Shown one piece after another: positions 47,301 through 55,168 of a DNA stretch of 64,000 bases (within the stretch, counting starts at the first letter, position 1; the number at the start of each line of letters is the position of its first letter). A program made the position numbers and the translations under genes. The notes under the pieces were generated by a model. That model saw only the letters and a program-made list of their open reading frames with translations. It did not search any database and was not told the origin of the DNA. Location of the stretch: assembly GCA_934132775.1 (NCBI GenBank), contig CAKPAA010000008.1, forward strand, positions 12,221 through 76,220, given 5' to 3'. Source of the DNA: an uncultured Clostridia bacterium (GTDB taxonomy: Bacteria > Bacillota > Clostridia > TANB77 > UBA1234).

Positions 47301-48479
47301 TGGAAAACCAAAATATGGATTATCCCATTCTTTAATTTCATCATTTAAAATATTCTCATTATTCCATTTTTCTTGTTCTTCTACTATATCTGAAAATTGG
47401 CAAAAAGAAATAATATCTTCTTTTTCAAATTCGCTTCCCATCAATATTCTATAGGGTGTTCCTGATAAATGTAATGTCGTATCAACATCTAAAATTTTTA
47501 AATTTTCATTTAAGTCATTAATATTACTTTCTTCTTTATGGTGCTTATCTTTTATATCTTTTTCATATTTTGTACTTTCTAATATTTTACCATATTTCTC
47601 TGCTCTTGCTCCAAAATGAGTTTCATCAACGAGTAATAAATCAATTTTATTTTTAAATAAATCCTTATGTTTTTCTTTAATTAAATCACCTTGCAAATCT
47701 TGTAATGTCAAAAATACAACTACCTTTTCACCTTTAGATAATCTTTCACTTATTTCATTATTATTTCTCGATAATTCTTCAGCAGTAATAAAACTATACC
47801 CTTCAAAATTTTTAGGGATTTCAACATTTCTTTTCCATTCAAGTTTTACATCCGCTTTTGCAGAAACAATTACTACTAAATCTGCATTCATTTCTTTTGC
47901 ACACATCATTGAAGTAAAAGATTTCCCAAATCTCATAACTGCATACATAAGTAAATTTTTTCTTCCATTTTTTCTTGCCTTTTTAAAATTCTCAATTGCT
48001 TCTTTTTGATTTGGTCTTGGCTGCCATTCTTTTTCATCTCTCTTATACTGAAATATTTCTGGAAGACTTGTGTTAGCATCATAATACTGATATTTATTAT
48101 CATTTTTTTCATAACTTTCTTTAATATCTTCAATAGCCTCTTTCACATCTGCATCTATAGCATTCTTAAAAAATTCATTTGAATAGTAGATTTCTTTTGA
48201 TATATCTTTTTCTTTTAATCTTGCCTTTCCTAATTCTTCTTCAATATATTTATGTACAGAATAATCTCTAAAAAAGACATCTGAATTAATCATAGCTTTT
48301 TCTTTATATTCTTCTTTTAAATCAGGAAAATATTTTTTCCATTCATTTAATCTAATTTTAACAGGTCTATATGTATCACCTATTTTTAAATAGTTAGGCA
48401 CAGTATTAGTTGTAAATGCATAAATATATGGCTCAACTCTACCAATTATGATATTATCTATAATTTCTTTTCCTTCCAT
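44391..48479 (-). CDS. GIY-YIG nuclease / SF2 helicase / adenine methylase fusion
   Basis: 1362 residues. The N-terminus carries a GIY-YIG-like motif (PYIYAFTTNTVPNYLKIGDT, residues 17-36, then RL-x2-W). An SF2 helicase follows: Walker A FGKSFTS near 185, DETH box LLLVDETHFG near 285, and motif VI-like QAIFRLQN near 585. An acidic linker (about 715-765) precedes an Eco57I-type N6-adenine methylase: motif I ILDIASKMGEFSIG near 905 and motif IV VVGNPPYQEE near 1018. A target-recognition region probably ends the protein. It looks like a single-chain restriction-modification enzyme. GGAGGAAT precedes the ATG; the stop is close to the DUF262 gene. Confidence 0.82.
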   Translation of the reverse strand: MEGKEIIDNIIIGRVEPYIYAFTTNTVPNYLKIGDTYRPVKIRLNEWKKYFPDLKEEYKEKAMINSDVFFRDYSVHKYIEEELGKARLKEKDISKEIYYSNEFFKNAIDADVKEAIEDIKESYEKNDNKYQYYDANTSLPEIFQYKRDEKEWQPRPNQKEAIENFKKARKNGRKNLLMYAVMRFGKSFTSMMCAKEMNADLVVIVSAKADVKLEWKRNVEIPKNFEGYSFITAEELSRNNNEISERLSKGEKVVVFLTLQDLQGDLIKEKHKDLFKNKIDLLLVDETHFGARAEKYGKILESTKYEKDIKDKHHKEESNINDLNENLKILDVDTTLHLSGTPYRILMGSEFEKEDIISFCQFSDIVEEQEKWNNENILNDEIKEWDNPYFGFPQMVRFAFNPSKKAKEKLKEYQKNGYTYAFSALLKPKSIKKAEDDSHKKFVNEQEILELFEVIDGSKEDENVLGFLNYDKIKQGKMCRHIVCVLPYCASCDALEELIKNNKNKFKNLNKYEIINISGVDNSNQYRTIAEIKDKIRECEENDVKTLTLTVNRMLTGSTVEQWDTMIYLKDTSSPQEYDQAIFRLQNQYIKKYVGNEQNVIKYNMKPQTLLVDFDPYRMFVLQEQKSKIYNVNVEESGNSLLEERLKNELRISPIITINKNKIVEIEPKNIMDAVSEYSKEKGVMDEVNDIPVDLKLLENDEIKNVIDRQAELGSNKGLSVDNTSDEDGDDLDTSTFDSEDNTNGDTTDSNDSEENIEINNEESVNYEKKIRTYFARILFYSFLTKDDVISLFDVVKSIDYTEDNKRIAKNLGLNSIILKLMNDSMDVFKLSQLDYKIQNINKLSHDESLETLERAEVAMNKFKKISQSEIITPINVCKNMYDLIDKKELIEICNNNGKILDIASKMGEFSIGLYEVLLEIGLRKDNFNNIIYSIPTSSIAYEFTRKIYDILGLNIENIALLFNSYDLLSIKDRNGNVDYNELSNYLLQNKKFNEIELEKNMFYVKGDERMKFDLVVGNPPYQEESNSKSSSNAQKPRTNIFQHFQEQAMSLTHNKTVLIYPGIRWIHQSGKGLKKFGYNLINNCNLERVSFYPNAKEIFDDTDIPDGVAIVVTNKNKKDSGFKYDYIVNNKSVSLKQNNPGDDLLIINPKDIDIVEKIKQFVVKNNLTFLSSETLPRGDSLFGIDNDLIIKNKEKSELFNGQIIDYKNKIKVLTNDKPGPAGRTMWFIIDKNLIAKNVKYISEWQVVVSSAHPGGQEGRNNQLAIVDNHSAFGRARVALKSFETEKEASNFKKYINSKFVKYALLLTDEALTSLAKYVPNFKNYIDNTIINFSEPIDVQLYQLIGLTEDEIKYIESKVKEN

Positions 48480-48487
48480 TATTCCTC

Positions 48488-49456
48488 CTATTTTTTCTTT
48501 AATAATGTTTCAAATTTAATTTTTCTATTTGTGTCCCAATTCATTATCTTACAATATATACCATTATGTTTTTTATTATTTCCTGTTTTACAACCTTCGC
48601 AAGTATACTCTTTTGTTATATTTCCAAATAATGTTATTTCTGCTACCTTCTCGTTTTTACAACTATTTGGTATCACATATTTAATACCATCCATTTGCCA
48701 TATATTCCAGCTTATAATATTAGCAATTTCTTTTATTAATTTAATATCTGGTTTTTTATTGAATTTATTGTAATAATAATCAATATAAGTATATAATAAA
48801 TTTTCTCTAGCTAATAAAATATTATCACCTTGCCAATCAAACCCATATACATTCTTTACTGCAACAATTGACCATTCTATCCATTCTTCTTCATTTAAAT
48901 TATTTTCAGATACAATTCTTAATTTTCTATCTAACAGTCCAATTCTATCTTCTACTTTAATTGACTTTCCTGTAACAGTATCATATCTACTCACTAAATA
49001 TGGCGCTTCTCCACATGAGATTTCTAATCTTGTACTTTTAACATAATCTTGCCAAGTTTTTCCTTTAAATTCAATTTTATTGTAATTTGTTATCCAACCT
49101 TTATTACCAGATTTATTAAATACATTTGTCCTTTCAAGCCATGATTCATCTGCCAAATTATTTTGTTCATTGCAAATCCACGATGGTGTAAAAACCTCTG
49201 CATTATTTTTTGATCTAGCTTCTTTTTCTTCTTTATTTTTTTTAGAACGAGGTTTAATTAAATCTTTATATGATCCAGTTATTTTACTAATAGTTATTTC
49301 AGATTGAAATTCAAATCCTATTCCATTATATTTATAGTCATTTGTTGCCCATATAATATTTCGACCACTACTATTGTCTTTTAAAAGAATATTTAATAAT
49401 TCAGAATCAACTGATAACAAATTTTCTTCTTTAATATCAATTAGTTCATTAAACAT
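48488..49456 (-). CDS. Methylase-associated partner protein of the R-M-like cluster
   Basis: 322 residues. It contains AEVFTPSWICNEQNN near residue 91, a motif found at the start of many adenine methylases, and SCGEAPYLVSRYD near 152, IGLLDRKLRIVSEN, NILLARENLLYTY and IISWNIWQMDGIKYVIP. The NPPY catalytic motif is absent, so it is not itself a methylase; a CxxC pair lies near the C-terminus. Such proteins recur next to helicase/methylase fusions in Bacillota. Eight bases separate it from the fusion gene. Probably a specificity or accessory subunit. Confidence 0.7.
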   Translation of the reverse strand: MFNELIDIKEENLLSVDSELLNILLKDNSSGRNIIWATNDYKYNGIGFEFQSEITISKITGSYKDLIKPRSKKNKEEKEARSKNNAEVFTPSWICNEQNNLADESWLERTNVFNKSGNKGWITNYNKIEFKGKTWQDYVKSTRLEISCGEAPYLVSRYDTVTGKSIKVEDRIGLLDRKLRIVSENNLNEEEWIEWSIVAVKNVYGFDWQGDNILLARENLLYTYIDYYYNKFNKKPDIKLIKEIANIISWNIWQMDGIKYVIPNSCKNEKVAEITLFGNITKEYTCEGCKTGNNKKHNGIYCKIMNWDTNRKIKFETLLKKK

Positions 49457-49474
49457 TTTGTAATCTCCTATTTA

Positions 49475-49675
49475 TTAAGTTTCTATCTCTAATATATCAT
49501 CAACACTACATTCAAGAACTTCACATATTTTAGCTAAAGTTTCTATTTGAACAGTCTCATTTCTTCCCAACTTTGCCATTGCATTTGTAGTTATTCTTGC
49601 TTTTTCACATAATTGTGTTTTATTTATTTTTTTATCTATCATTAATTTCCATAGTCTGTCATAACTTATAGTCAT
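49475..49675 (-). CDS. XRE-family transcriptional regulator
   Basis: 66 residues, one Cro/CI-type HTH covering nearly all of it (KINKTQLCEKARITTNAMAK, then ETLAKICEVLECSVDDIL). It is the first gene of the restriction operon, 18 bases upstream, and probably controls it as a C-protein-like regulator. GGGGG lies upstream. Confidence 0.85.
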   Translation of the reverse strand: MTISYDRLWKLMIDKKINKTQLCEKARITTNAMAKLGRNETVQIETLAKICEVLECSVDDILEIET

Positions 49676-49775
49676 TCAGAGACCCCCTATTTAATTTTTT
49701 ACTCTGAAATAATTTTATCATTTATGATATTTTTATTCAAGATTTTCTTGAATATTTCAAGGAATAATTTTAGGT

Positions 49776-51410
49776 GTAACTTAACAAAGTAAATTCCATT
49801 TAACCATAATAAAGATGGCAGTTACTCTTACACTAAGAACTAATGTAAGATTTAATTCCATATGGTATAATGCAAATGTAGTGTTTCTAGTCTCTAAGGG
49901 GCTAGGAGGTAATTATGAAAAATGCACACTTAACATTAGAACAAAGAGAGCAAATTCAAATCGGATTAGAATCAGGATTTTCTAAAAGAAAAATAGCTGA
50001 AAGTATTGGTAAAGATCCTAGTACCATAGGAAAAGAAATCAAAAATAGACGAAAGATAAAACCTAGAAATACCTTTAATAATAGGTCAATTTGTAAACAC
50101 TTAAAAGAGTGTAAAAAGTATTTTAAAGAATGTGAAAGATATGAAGAAATCACCTGTGCTAGAAGAGATAGAACTGTTGGTGTTTGCAATCTTTGTCCGA
50201 ATATCAACAAATGTCATTTAGACAAGTATTTTTATCGTGCTAAACAGGCACATGAATCTTATCTATACACACTAAAAGACTCCAGAGAAGGCGTTAATTT
50301 GACCACAAGTGAAATGAAAAGAATTGCTACAATAATCAAACCACTGCTTAAAAAAGGTCATTCTGTATATCCAATACTAAACAACCATCCTGAAATATGC
50401 ATTGTTCCTAAAACACTCTATTCATATATTGAAGGAGACATATTTAAAGACTATGGCATTGACAGATTTTCTTTAAGAAGACAAGTTTCAATAAAACCAA
50501 GAAAAAAGACAAAAGTTAGGAAAGAACCTACTAATTATGAAAAACATAAATATGAGGATTACTTGAGGTTTATTCAAGCAAATCCAACTCTAAACACAAC
50601 TGAAATAGATACTGTATATAACCAAAATGAAGGACCATTTATACAGACTTTCTTGTTTCAAAATACAGGACTAATGATTGGCTTTTGTCATAAAGAAAAG
50701 ACTTCTGCCTCTATGGCTGCCACACTCGATTATCTTCAGGAAATACTTCATGATGACTACAATAAATTATTCTCTTTAATATTAACCGATAGAGGCTCCG
50801 AATTTGAAATATCTAAATTATTTGAAGTTAACTTTGAAACTGGCGAGTTTAGAACTAATATTTTTTACTGTGACCCTCAAACACCTAGTCAAAAGCCTCA
50901 TGTTGAAAATAATCACAATTATGTTAGAGACATCCTACCTAATGGCAAGAAATTATCTAAATTAACACAAGAGGACATCAATTTAATGTTTTCGCATATT
51001 AACTCTACACCTAGACAAGCCTAGGTGGAAAGACTCCTTACGAGGTGTTTTGCTTCTTCTATGGTTCTGAAATATTAAATAAATTAAATGTACAAAAGAT
51101 AGAAAAAGATATGGTCACTCTAAAGCCATATCTTTTAAAAATTAAATAAATCCCATAATTCTAGAGACTAGAAACATTACAACTAAGTGAATAGTTAAAT
51201 TCCTCAAACCACTGGAAGTTAATCTTACATTTTTAAATTTTAACTTACTTTAGGTTTATTAGTCGTGTGCTTTTCTGTCCTCTATGTATTAATTTTACAC
51301 TAAATTGATTAAATTTTCAATATAATCCGAAAAGAAAATGCCCATAATATGGACGTTTCTCTTACATATGGAATTAACTTTTAGAAATGGAAATTACTTT
51401 TACAAGTCAC
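49776..51410 (+). mobile_element. IS30-type element inside a larger palindrome
   Basis: The transposase ORF is bounded by 19-bp imperfect inverted repeats (about 49879-49898, GTAGTGTTTCTAGTCTCTA, and its complement at about 51162-51181), giving an element near 1.3 kb. Outside these lie further inverted pairs: ATGTAAGATT at about 49842 with AATCTTACAT at about 51222, and GTAACTT...TTCCATTT at 49776-49802 with its complement at 51384-51410. IS30 elements often insert into palindromic targets, which would explain nested arms. It separates the restriction operon from the DUF6731-like pair. The flanks between the arms hold no gene. Confidence 0.65.
49915..51149 (+). pseudogene. IS30 family transposase, frameshifted near the C-terminus
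   Basis: 369 residues in the first frame. N-terminal HTH (LTLEQREQIQIGLESGFSKR, then DPSTIGKEIKNRR) and a DDE integrase core (TEIDTVYNQNEGPF with D, LTDRGSEFE with D, FYCDPQTPSQKPHVENNHN with E). The frame stops at 51024 after INSTPRQA. The expected LGGKTPYEVFCFFYG follows in another frame up to 51149, so one base is missing near 51014. GCTAGGAGG precedes the ATG. Probably a recent lesion; -1 frameshifting is the alternative. Confidence 0.8.
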
Positions 51411-51534
51411 CCTTTATTTTTATAGATTTTGCACTTTAAAATTTAAAAATCAAATTTCTATGACATTATCATTTTTTACTTATTATATTCCAAAATACTC
51501 CAAAATATGATATATTATTTTCGGGGGAATTAAA

Positions 51535-52452
51535 ATGAATCAAAAAAAATATATAAAAAATATTACAGTTGAATATTATAATACATGTTCACTTATAAAA
51601 TTAGAAGAAAAAATTAATACTTATACACGTGGAAAAATTGATATTTCTGAATTATTAGAAAATCTTCATAATAGAAATATAAAAGATAGAATCATTAATT
51701 ACAATGGTGAAAATATAATATTGAGTTCTATCGAATATAATAGCCAAACTAACTTATGGGAATTAATTTTCTTTAAAAGTAGATCCGCAACCACCCCATT
51801 TATTGTAAATAGTAATGGTATTTCTAGGAAAATAATTTTAAAAGATGATGAAATGATTTCTGAAGTATTATGTGCTGAATACAATTCAGAGTCCAAAATC
51901 CTAGCTATTCAAAGAAATGTTTATGCATTTGGTACAAAAGGACTTGAAGAATTTTTCTCCAAATTTTTACAAAAGCCATTATATCTTGAATCGATTCAAA
52001 AACTCAACGAAGAAAAAAAGAGTTTACTAAAAAAATCTAAAATAAAAAAATTCAAACTTCATATAAAAAATATAAAAGATGATAAGAATCCTTCTAAAGG
52101 AATAACTCAATATAATAAAGATACATCAATTTGCAAAGCAATTGATTCAGCTTTACAAGTTAATTCTGCCATTATTAATATTGAATTTTCTATGGGAAAT
52201 TCCTCTCAGACAATAACCTTAGAAAATGATGATTTTGAAGTCTTTCAAGATCTTATGAATAATAATAATGTTAAATGTTTAGAATTAGGTTTGGTTCCAG
52301 ATGAACATTCAACTATGCAAGTTACAGACTTTATGGATTTTAGAATTTATGATATAATATCTATACCTTTTAAAAAAGGTAATTCAATCGATTTTACAGA
52401 AATTATTAAAAGAATGGCTGAAAAATTTCAAAATAATCTATATTTAAAGTAG
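51535..52452 (+). CDS. DUF6731-like protein
   Basis: 305 residues. The segment SRSATTPFIVNSNGISRKI (about 82-100), followed by DDEMISEVLCAEYNSES and LAIQRNVYAFGTKGLEEFF, resembles DUF6731 proteins of phages and defence loci; I recall the pattern but cannot verify it. A GGGG site precedes the ATG. Nine bases separate it from the start of a four-helix membrane protein, a sensor-plus-membrane-effector layout. Confidence 0.5.
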   Translation: MNQKKYIKNITVEYYNTCSLIKLEEKINTYTRGKIDISELLENLHNRNIKDRIINYNGENIILSSIEYNSQTNLWELIFFKSRSATTPFIVNSNGISRKIILKDDEMISEVLCAEYNSESKILAIQRNVYAFGTKGLEEFFSKFLQKPLYLESIQKLNEEKKSLLKKSKIKKFKLHIKNIKDDKNPSKGITQYNKDTSICKAIDSALQVNSAIINIEFSMGNSSQTITLENDDFEVFQDLMNNNNVKCLELGLVPDEHSTMQVTDFMDFRIYDIISIPFKKGNSIDFTEIIKRMAEKFQNNLYLK

Positions 52453-52461
52453 GTGCTCAAA

Positions 52462-52953
52462 ATGGAAATAAATAAAAAGATTTTAAATTTAATTACTATA
52501 TTATCATTTTTATTTGTAATTGTAATGGACTTTATTAATATAAGTCAATACATTGACTATAACTCACATATTGATAATACTATATCAAACACTATTACAT
52601 TTATATCAATTTTAATAGGTTTCATTTCTGCTATCTATGTTATGATTCTTCAAGCGCAAGAATCATATATTATGAAACTATTAAAGGATCTAAACTTGAC
52701 AAATATGTTTAATCATTCTTTTAAATCTTTAATGTATATTGGATTTATTGATGTCATTGTTTTAATTATAATGAATTTTTTAGCAAATAATATTACTATT
52801 TTTAAATTTATAATATATATTGCCTTTCCATTAACAACATATTTTTTACTTTCTTCTTATAATATAATTACTACTATCTGTAAAATGATTTCTTCTGAAG
52901 AAAAATTAAAAAAATTGGATTTAAAAATTGAAAAAAAAGATATAAAAAATTAG
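52462..52953 (+). CDS. Four-helix membrane protein paired with the DUF6731-like gene
   Basis: Start at ATG 52462 (MEINKKILNLITIL) with AGGTG upstream. 163 residues with four membrane segments (about 10-28, 45-66, 90-110, 117-137) and a lysine-rich cytosolic tail. Proteins of this type act as membrane-damaging effectors in several two-gene anti-phage systems; that role here is inference. Confidence 0.6.
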   Translation: MEINKKILNLITILSFLFVIVMDFINISQYIDYNSHIDNTISNTITFISILIGFISAIYVMILQAQESYIMKLLKDLNLTNMFNHSFKSLMYIGFIDVIVLIIMNFLANNITIFKFIIYIAFPLTTYFLLSSYNIITTICKMISSEEKLKKLDLKIEKKDIKN

Positions 52954-52955
52954 GA

Positions 52956-52991
52956 AAAAACTTGTTGCTTATATTTCAGTAACAAGTTTTT
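52956..52991 (+). terminator. Terminator of the DUF6731-like pair
   Basis: AAAACTTGTT/AACAAGTTTT stem followed by a T run on the plus strand. Confidence 0.8.
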
Positions 52992-53057
52992 AAATTTCCG
53001 CCGTTCTTTCGCCGTTTTTTTGAGGTGGCAAAAAAATCAATGAGCGTTCAATTTCTA

Positions 53058-53110
53058 AGGATTTACTGTTCTTTGGTTGCGAGGGCTGGACTCGAACCAG
53101 CGACCTTCAG
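53058..53110. repeat. tRNA 3'-end fragment, probable island end B
   Basis: The minus strand reads GAAGGTCGCTGGTTCGAGTC, a tRNA variable region and T arm, then CAGCCCTCGCAACCA, an acceptor end with CCA, and AGAACAGTAAATCC. The anticodon and D arms are missing. It aligns with 34540-34607, so the two are direct copies flanking the island, a pattern left by integration at a tRNA 3' end. No integrase gene is visible. Confidence 0.6.
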
Positions 53111-53139
53111 TGAAAATTTCTAAATTTAACCAATAATCA

Positions 53140-53248
53140 TTGCAATTATGTTAACTTTGTAGTATAATATACATATCAGCTTGCTTTGTATATGTCTTCG
53201 TATAGACAACAAAGTTTTAACATCGACCATAATTGGGAGGATATCATT
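53140..53248 (+). promoter_or_regulatory. Promoter and leader of cassette copy B
   Basis: TTGCAA at 53140-53145 and TATAAT at 53163-53168, 17-base spacer. The leader repeats that of copy A, including a GTCT/AGAC hairpin around TCGTAT (53194-53207), CAACAAAGTTTTAACATC and GGGAGGAT. Confidence 0.65.
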
Positions 53249-53635
53249 ATGAAACTTTCTGAACTGATTGCAAACGGCACTATCACTATCACTATCTCCA
53301 TTGAAGATTTGCTTGGAGAAGCACCAAAAGTAATTGAATGTGCAAAGCTCGTAAACGATGGGCTGAAAGCATGTACCAAAACTCTCCTTTTTCCGTTGAA
53401 TGTCGAAAAGTTGGAGTGCTTTTCTTGCGCTGAGGATTGTGGTTATTCTGATTACCGTGGGACCGTCTCACGTGATGGTACTTTCACTTGCTTGGAATAC
53501 GGTGAAGAAGAATACTGCATTGGCAGTGTAAATCTCAATAATCCTACTGACGTATTCACAGCACTTCTTCCTGATCACGACGCATTTGCTCGTTGCCTGA
53601 AGAAGTTTCTCGAGCAGCAAATTCTGAAAGCATGA
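53249..53635 (+). CDS. Small cassette protein, copy B
   Basis: Start at ATG 53249 (MKLSELIANGTI) with GGGAGGAT upstream. 128 residues, paralogous to 34053-34418: GLKACTKTLLFPL, VSRDGTFTC and a C-terminal FLEQQILKA are shared. Differences include a short insert (TITISIEDLLGE) and more acidic residues. Cysteines flank the core. Family not recognised. Composition is richer in GC than neighbours. It keeps a good promoter and terminator and is probably the active copy. Confidence 0.7.
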   Translation: MKLSELIANGTITITISIEDLLGEAPKVIECAKLVNDGLKACTKTLLFPLNVEKLECFSCAEDCGYSDYRGTVSRDGTFTCLEYGEEEYCIGSVNLNNPTDVFTALLPDHDAFARCLKKFLEQQILKA

Positions 53636-53653
53636 ATAAAAAACTATTTGCTT

Positions 53654-53680
53654 CTGCCCACTTCAGCGGGCAGTTTTTTT
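53654..53680 (+). terminator. Terminator of cassette copy B
   Basis: CTGCCC/GGGCAG hairpin followed by seven T. Confidence 0.85.
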
Positions 53681-53753
53681 CTGTTTGCTTGACTAGTATT
53701 TGTTTTTAGCCTTTTTGTATATTCTATTTCTGACAATTACTTTCTCAAATGTA

Positions 53754-53931
53754 TTAATCTATATTTATAATTAAAATTTCTTTCGACAGTTCTATTCCCT
53801 TAAATTGTTCTATTTTTAATTTTTCTAAATAGTCAAAGGAATTTTCGTAATTTATATATCTAGTATCACTAACTATTTTTCATATTTTGTATGTTTATGA
53901 AACATATTCTTGTTAACAATGACCTATTCAT
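53754..53931 (-). pseudogene. Coding remnant downstream of mutT
   Basis: GAGGAT precedes ATG 53931. Protein-like pieces lie in successive frames: VIVNKNMFHKHTKYEK, then IVSDTRYINYENSFDYLEKL continuing to IELSKEILIINID and a stop at 53754. At least two indels are needed to join them. It follows mutT on the same strand and may be a short decayed gene. The rest of the gap to 53635 shows only the cassette terminator. Confidence 0.4.
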
Positions 53932-53943
53932 TATATCCTCTTT

Positions 53944-54336
53944 TTAGCACTCTTCTCCCGTTGTTATTTTCTCCACTATGAATTCATCTGCTGGTGCAAA
54001 TTTAAAGTTTTCTAGTTCTGATTTCTTTACCCATTTGATGTCTTCGTGTTCTGTTAATTGCACATTTCCTGATATTTTTTCACACTTTAATGCAATTAAG
54101 TTTATGTCTTTGTCTGGATAGTTGAAAACTTTTTCTCCAATGTATTTATCAACTTTTATATCTATTGTTAATTCTTCTTTTATTTCTCTTATTATTGCTT
54201 CTTCTTTTGTTTCGTCTTTTTCGATTTTTCCTCCTGGAAATTCCCACAAACCACCTTGTGATTTTTTCAAGTTTCTTTGTGCTATCAGTATTTTCCCGTC
54301 ATCATTAGTTATTACTGCTGCTACTACGTTTATCAT
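53944..54336 (-). CDS. mutT: NUDIX (deoxy)nucleoside triphosphate pyrophosphohydrolase, MutT-like
   Basis: 130 residues with a full NUDIX box, FPGGKIEKDETKEEAIIREI, running on to K-E-E-L (about residues 33-56), and an E-H-E-D late motif usual in MutT proteins that remove oxidised dGTP. Its start lies two bases after the nfo stop, so it is coupled to another DNA-repair gene. Confidence 0.9.
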   Translation of the reverse strand: MINVVAAVITNDDGKILIAQRNLKKSQGGLWEFPGGKIEKDETKEEAIIREIKEELTIDIKVDKYIGEKVFNYPDKDINLIALKCEKISGNVQLTEHEDIKWVKKSELENFKFAPADEFIVEKITTGEEC

Positions 54337-54337
54337 T

Positions 54338-55168
54338 TTACTCTTTCATCTCTTTCAACATTTTTATTTCTTTTTCGTATCCATCTAGTTCATTTGGTGT
54401 TTCTAAATAAAATGGCAAGTTTTCTAGTCTTTCATCGTTTATTATTCTTCTAAATGCTTCTATTCCTATTGAACCTTCGCCTATTTTCTCGTGTCTATCT
54501 TTGTGGCTTTCAAATGGATTTTTGTCATCGTTTAAGTGTATTGCTTTTAGTCTTTCTAGTCCTATTATTTTATCGAATTTGTTTAATACTCCATCTAAAT
54601 CGTTTACTATATCATATCCTGCATCATATACGTGACACGTATCTAAGCATACTCCTATTTTTTCTTTTAATTCTGCTCCATCTATTATCGCCTTTATTTC
54701 TTCAAAGCTTCTACCGACTTCACTTCCTTTTCCTGCCATTGTTTCAAGTAGAACTGTTGTTTTTTGCTCTTTTGTTAGTATTTCATTTAGTGCTTTTATT
54801 ATTAGTTTTATTCCTTCTTCACTTCCTTGTCCAACGTGACTTCCTGGATGGAAATTGTACATACTGTTTCCAACTACTTCTAGCCTTTTTATATCGTCTT
54901 TCATTGTTTCTATGCCGAACTTTCTGATTTTTTCGTCTGCTGAACATACGTTTATTGTATATGGTGCGTGTGCAAGAATTACTTCTATTCCATTTTCATT
55001 TGCTATTTTTTTGTATTCTTCCACGTCTTTCATATTTAGCTCTTTTACACTTCCACCTCTTGGATTTCGTGTGAAGTATTGAAATGTATTTCCACCTATT
55101 TTTAGTGCTTCTTTCGCCATATTAGCGTATCCTTTTGAAGCTGATAAATGACAACCTATTTTAAACAT
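54338..55168 (-). CDS. nfo: Endonuclease IV (AP endonuclease)
   Basis: 276 residues, TIM-barrel with the trinuclear zinc signatures [34 protein letters not shown] and [20 protein letters not shown]. It cuts DNA at abasic sites, acting after glycosylases such as Ung. The ATG overlaps the trkH stop by eight bases. Confidence 0.97.
   Translation of the reverse strand: MFKIGCHLSASKGYANMAKEALKIGGNTFQYFTRNPRGGSVKELNMKDVEEYKKIANENGIEVILAHAPYTINVCSADEKIRKFGIETMKDDIKRLEVVGNSMYNFHPGSHVGQGSEEGIKLIIKALNEILTKEQKTTVLLETMAGKGSEVGRSFEEIKAIIDGAELKEKIGVCLDTCHVYDAGYDIVNDLDGVLNKFDKIIGLERLKAIHLNDDKNPFESHKDRHEKIGEGSIGIEAFRRIINDERLENLPFYLETPNELDGYEKEIKMLKEMKE

Noticed and set aside
49915..51149. IS30 and HNH frame breaks as members of the CGG class
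   Set aside because: Both need the opposite shift (one base missing) and have no CGG at the break.
53058..53110. A functional tRNA on the minus strand
   Set aside because: The T arm and CCA end are intact but the 5' half is absent.
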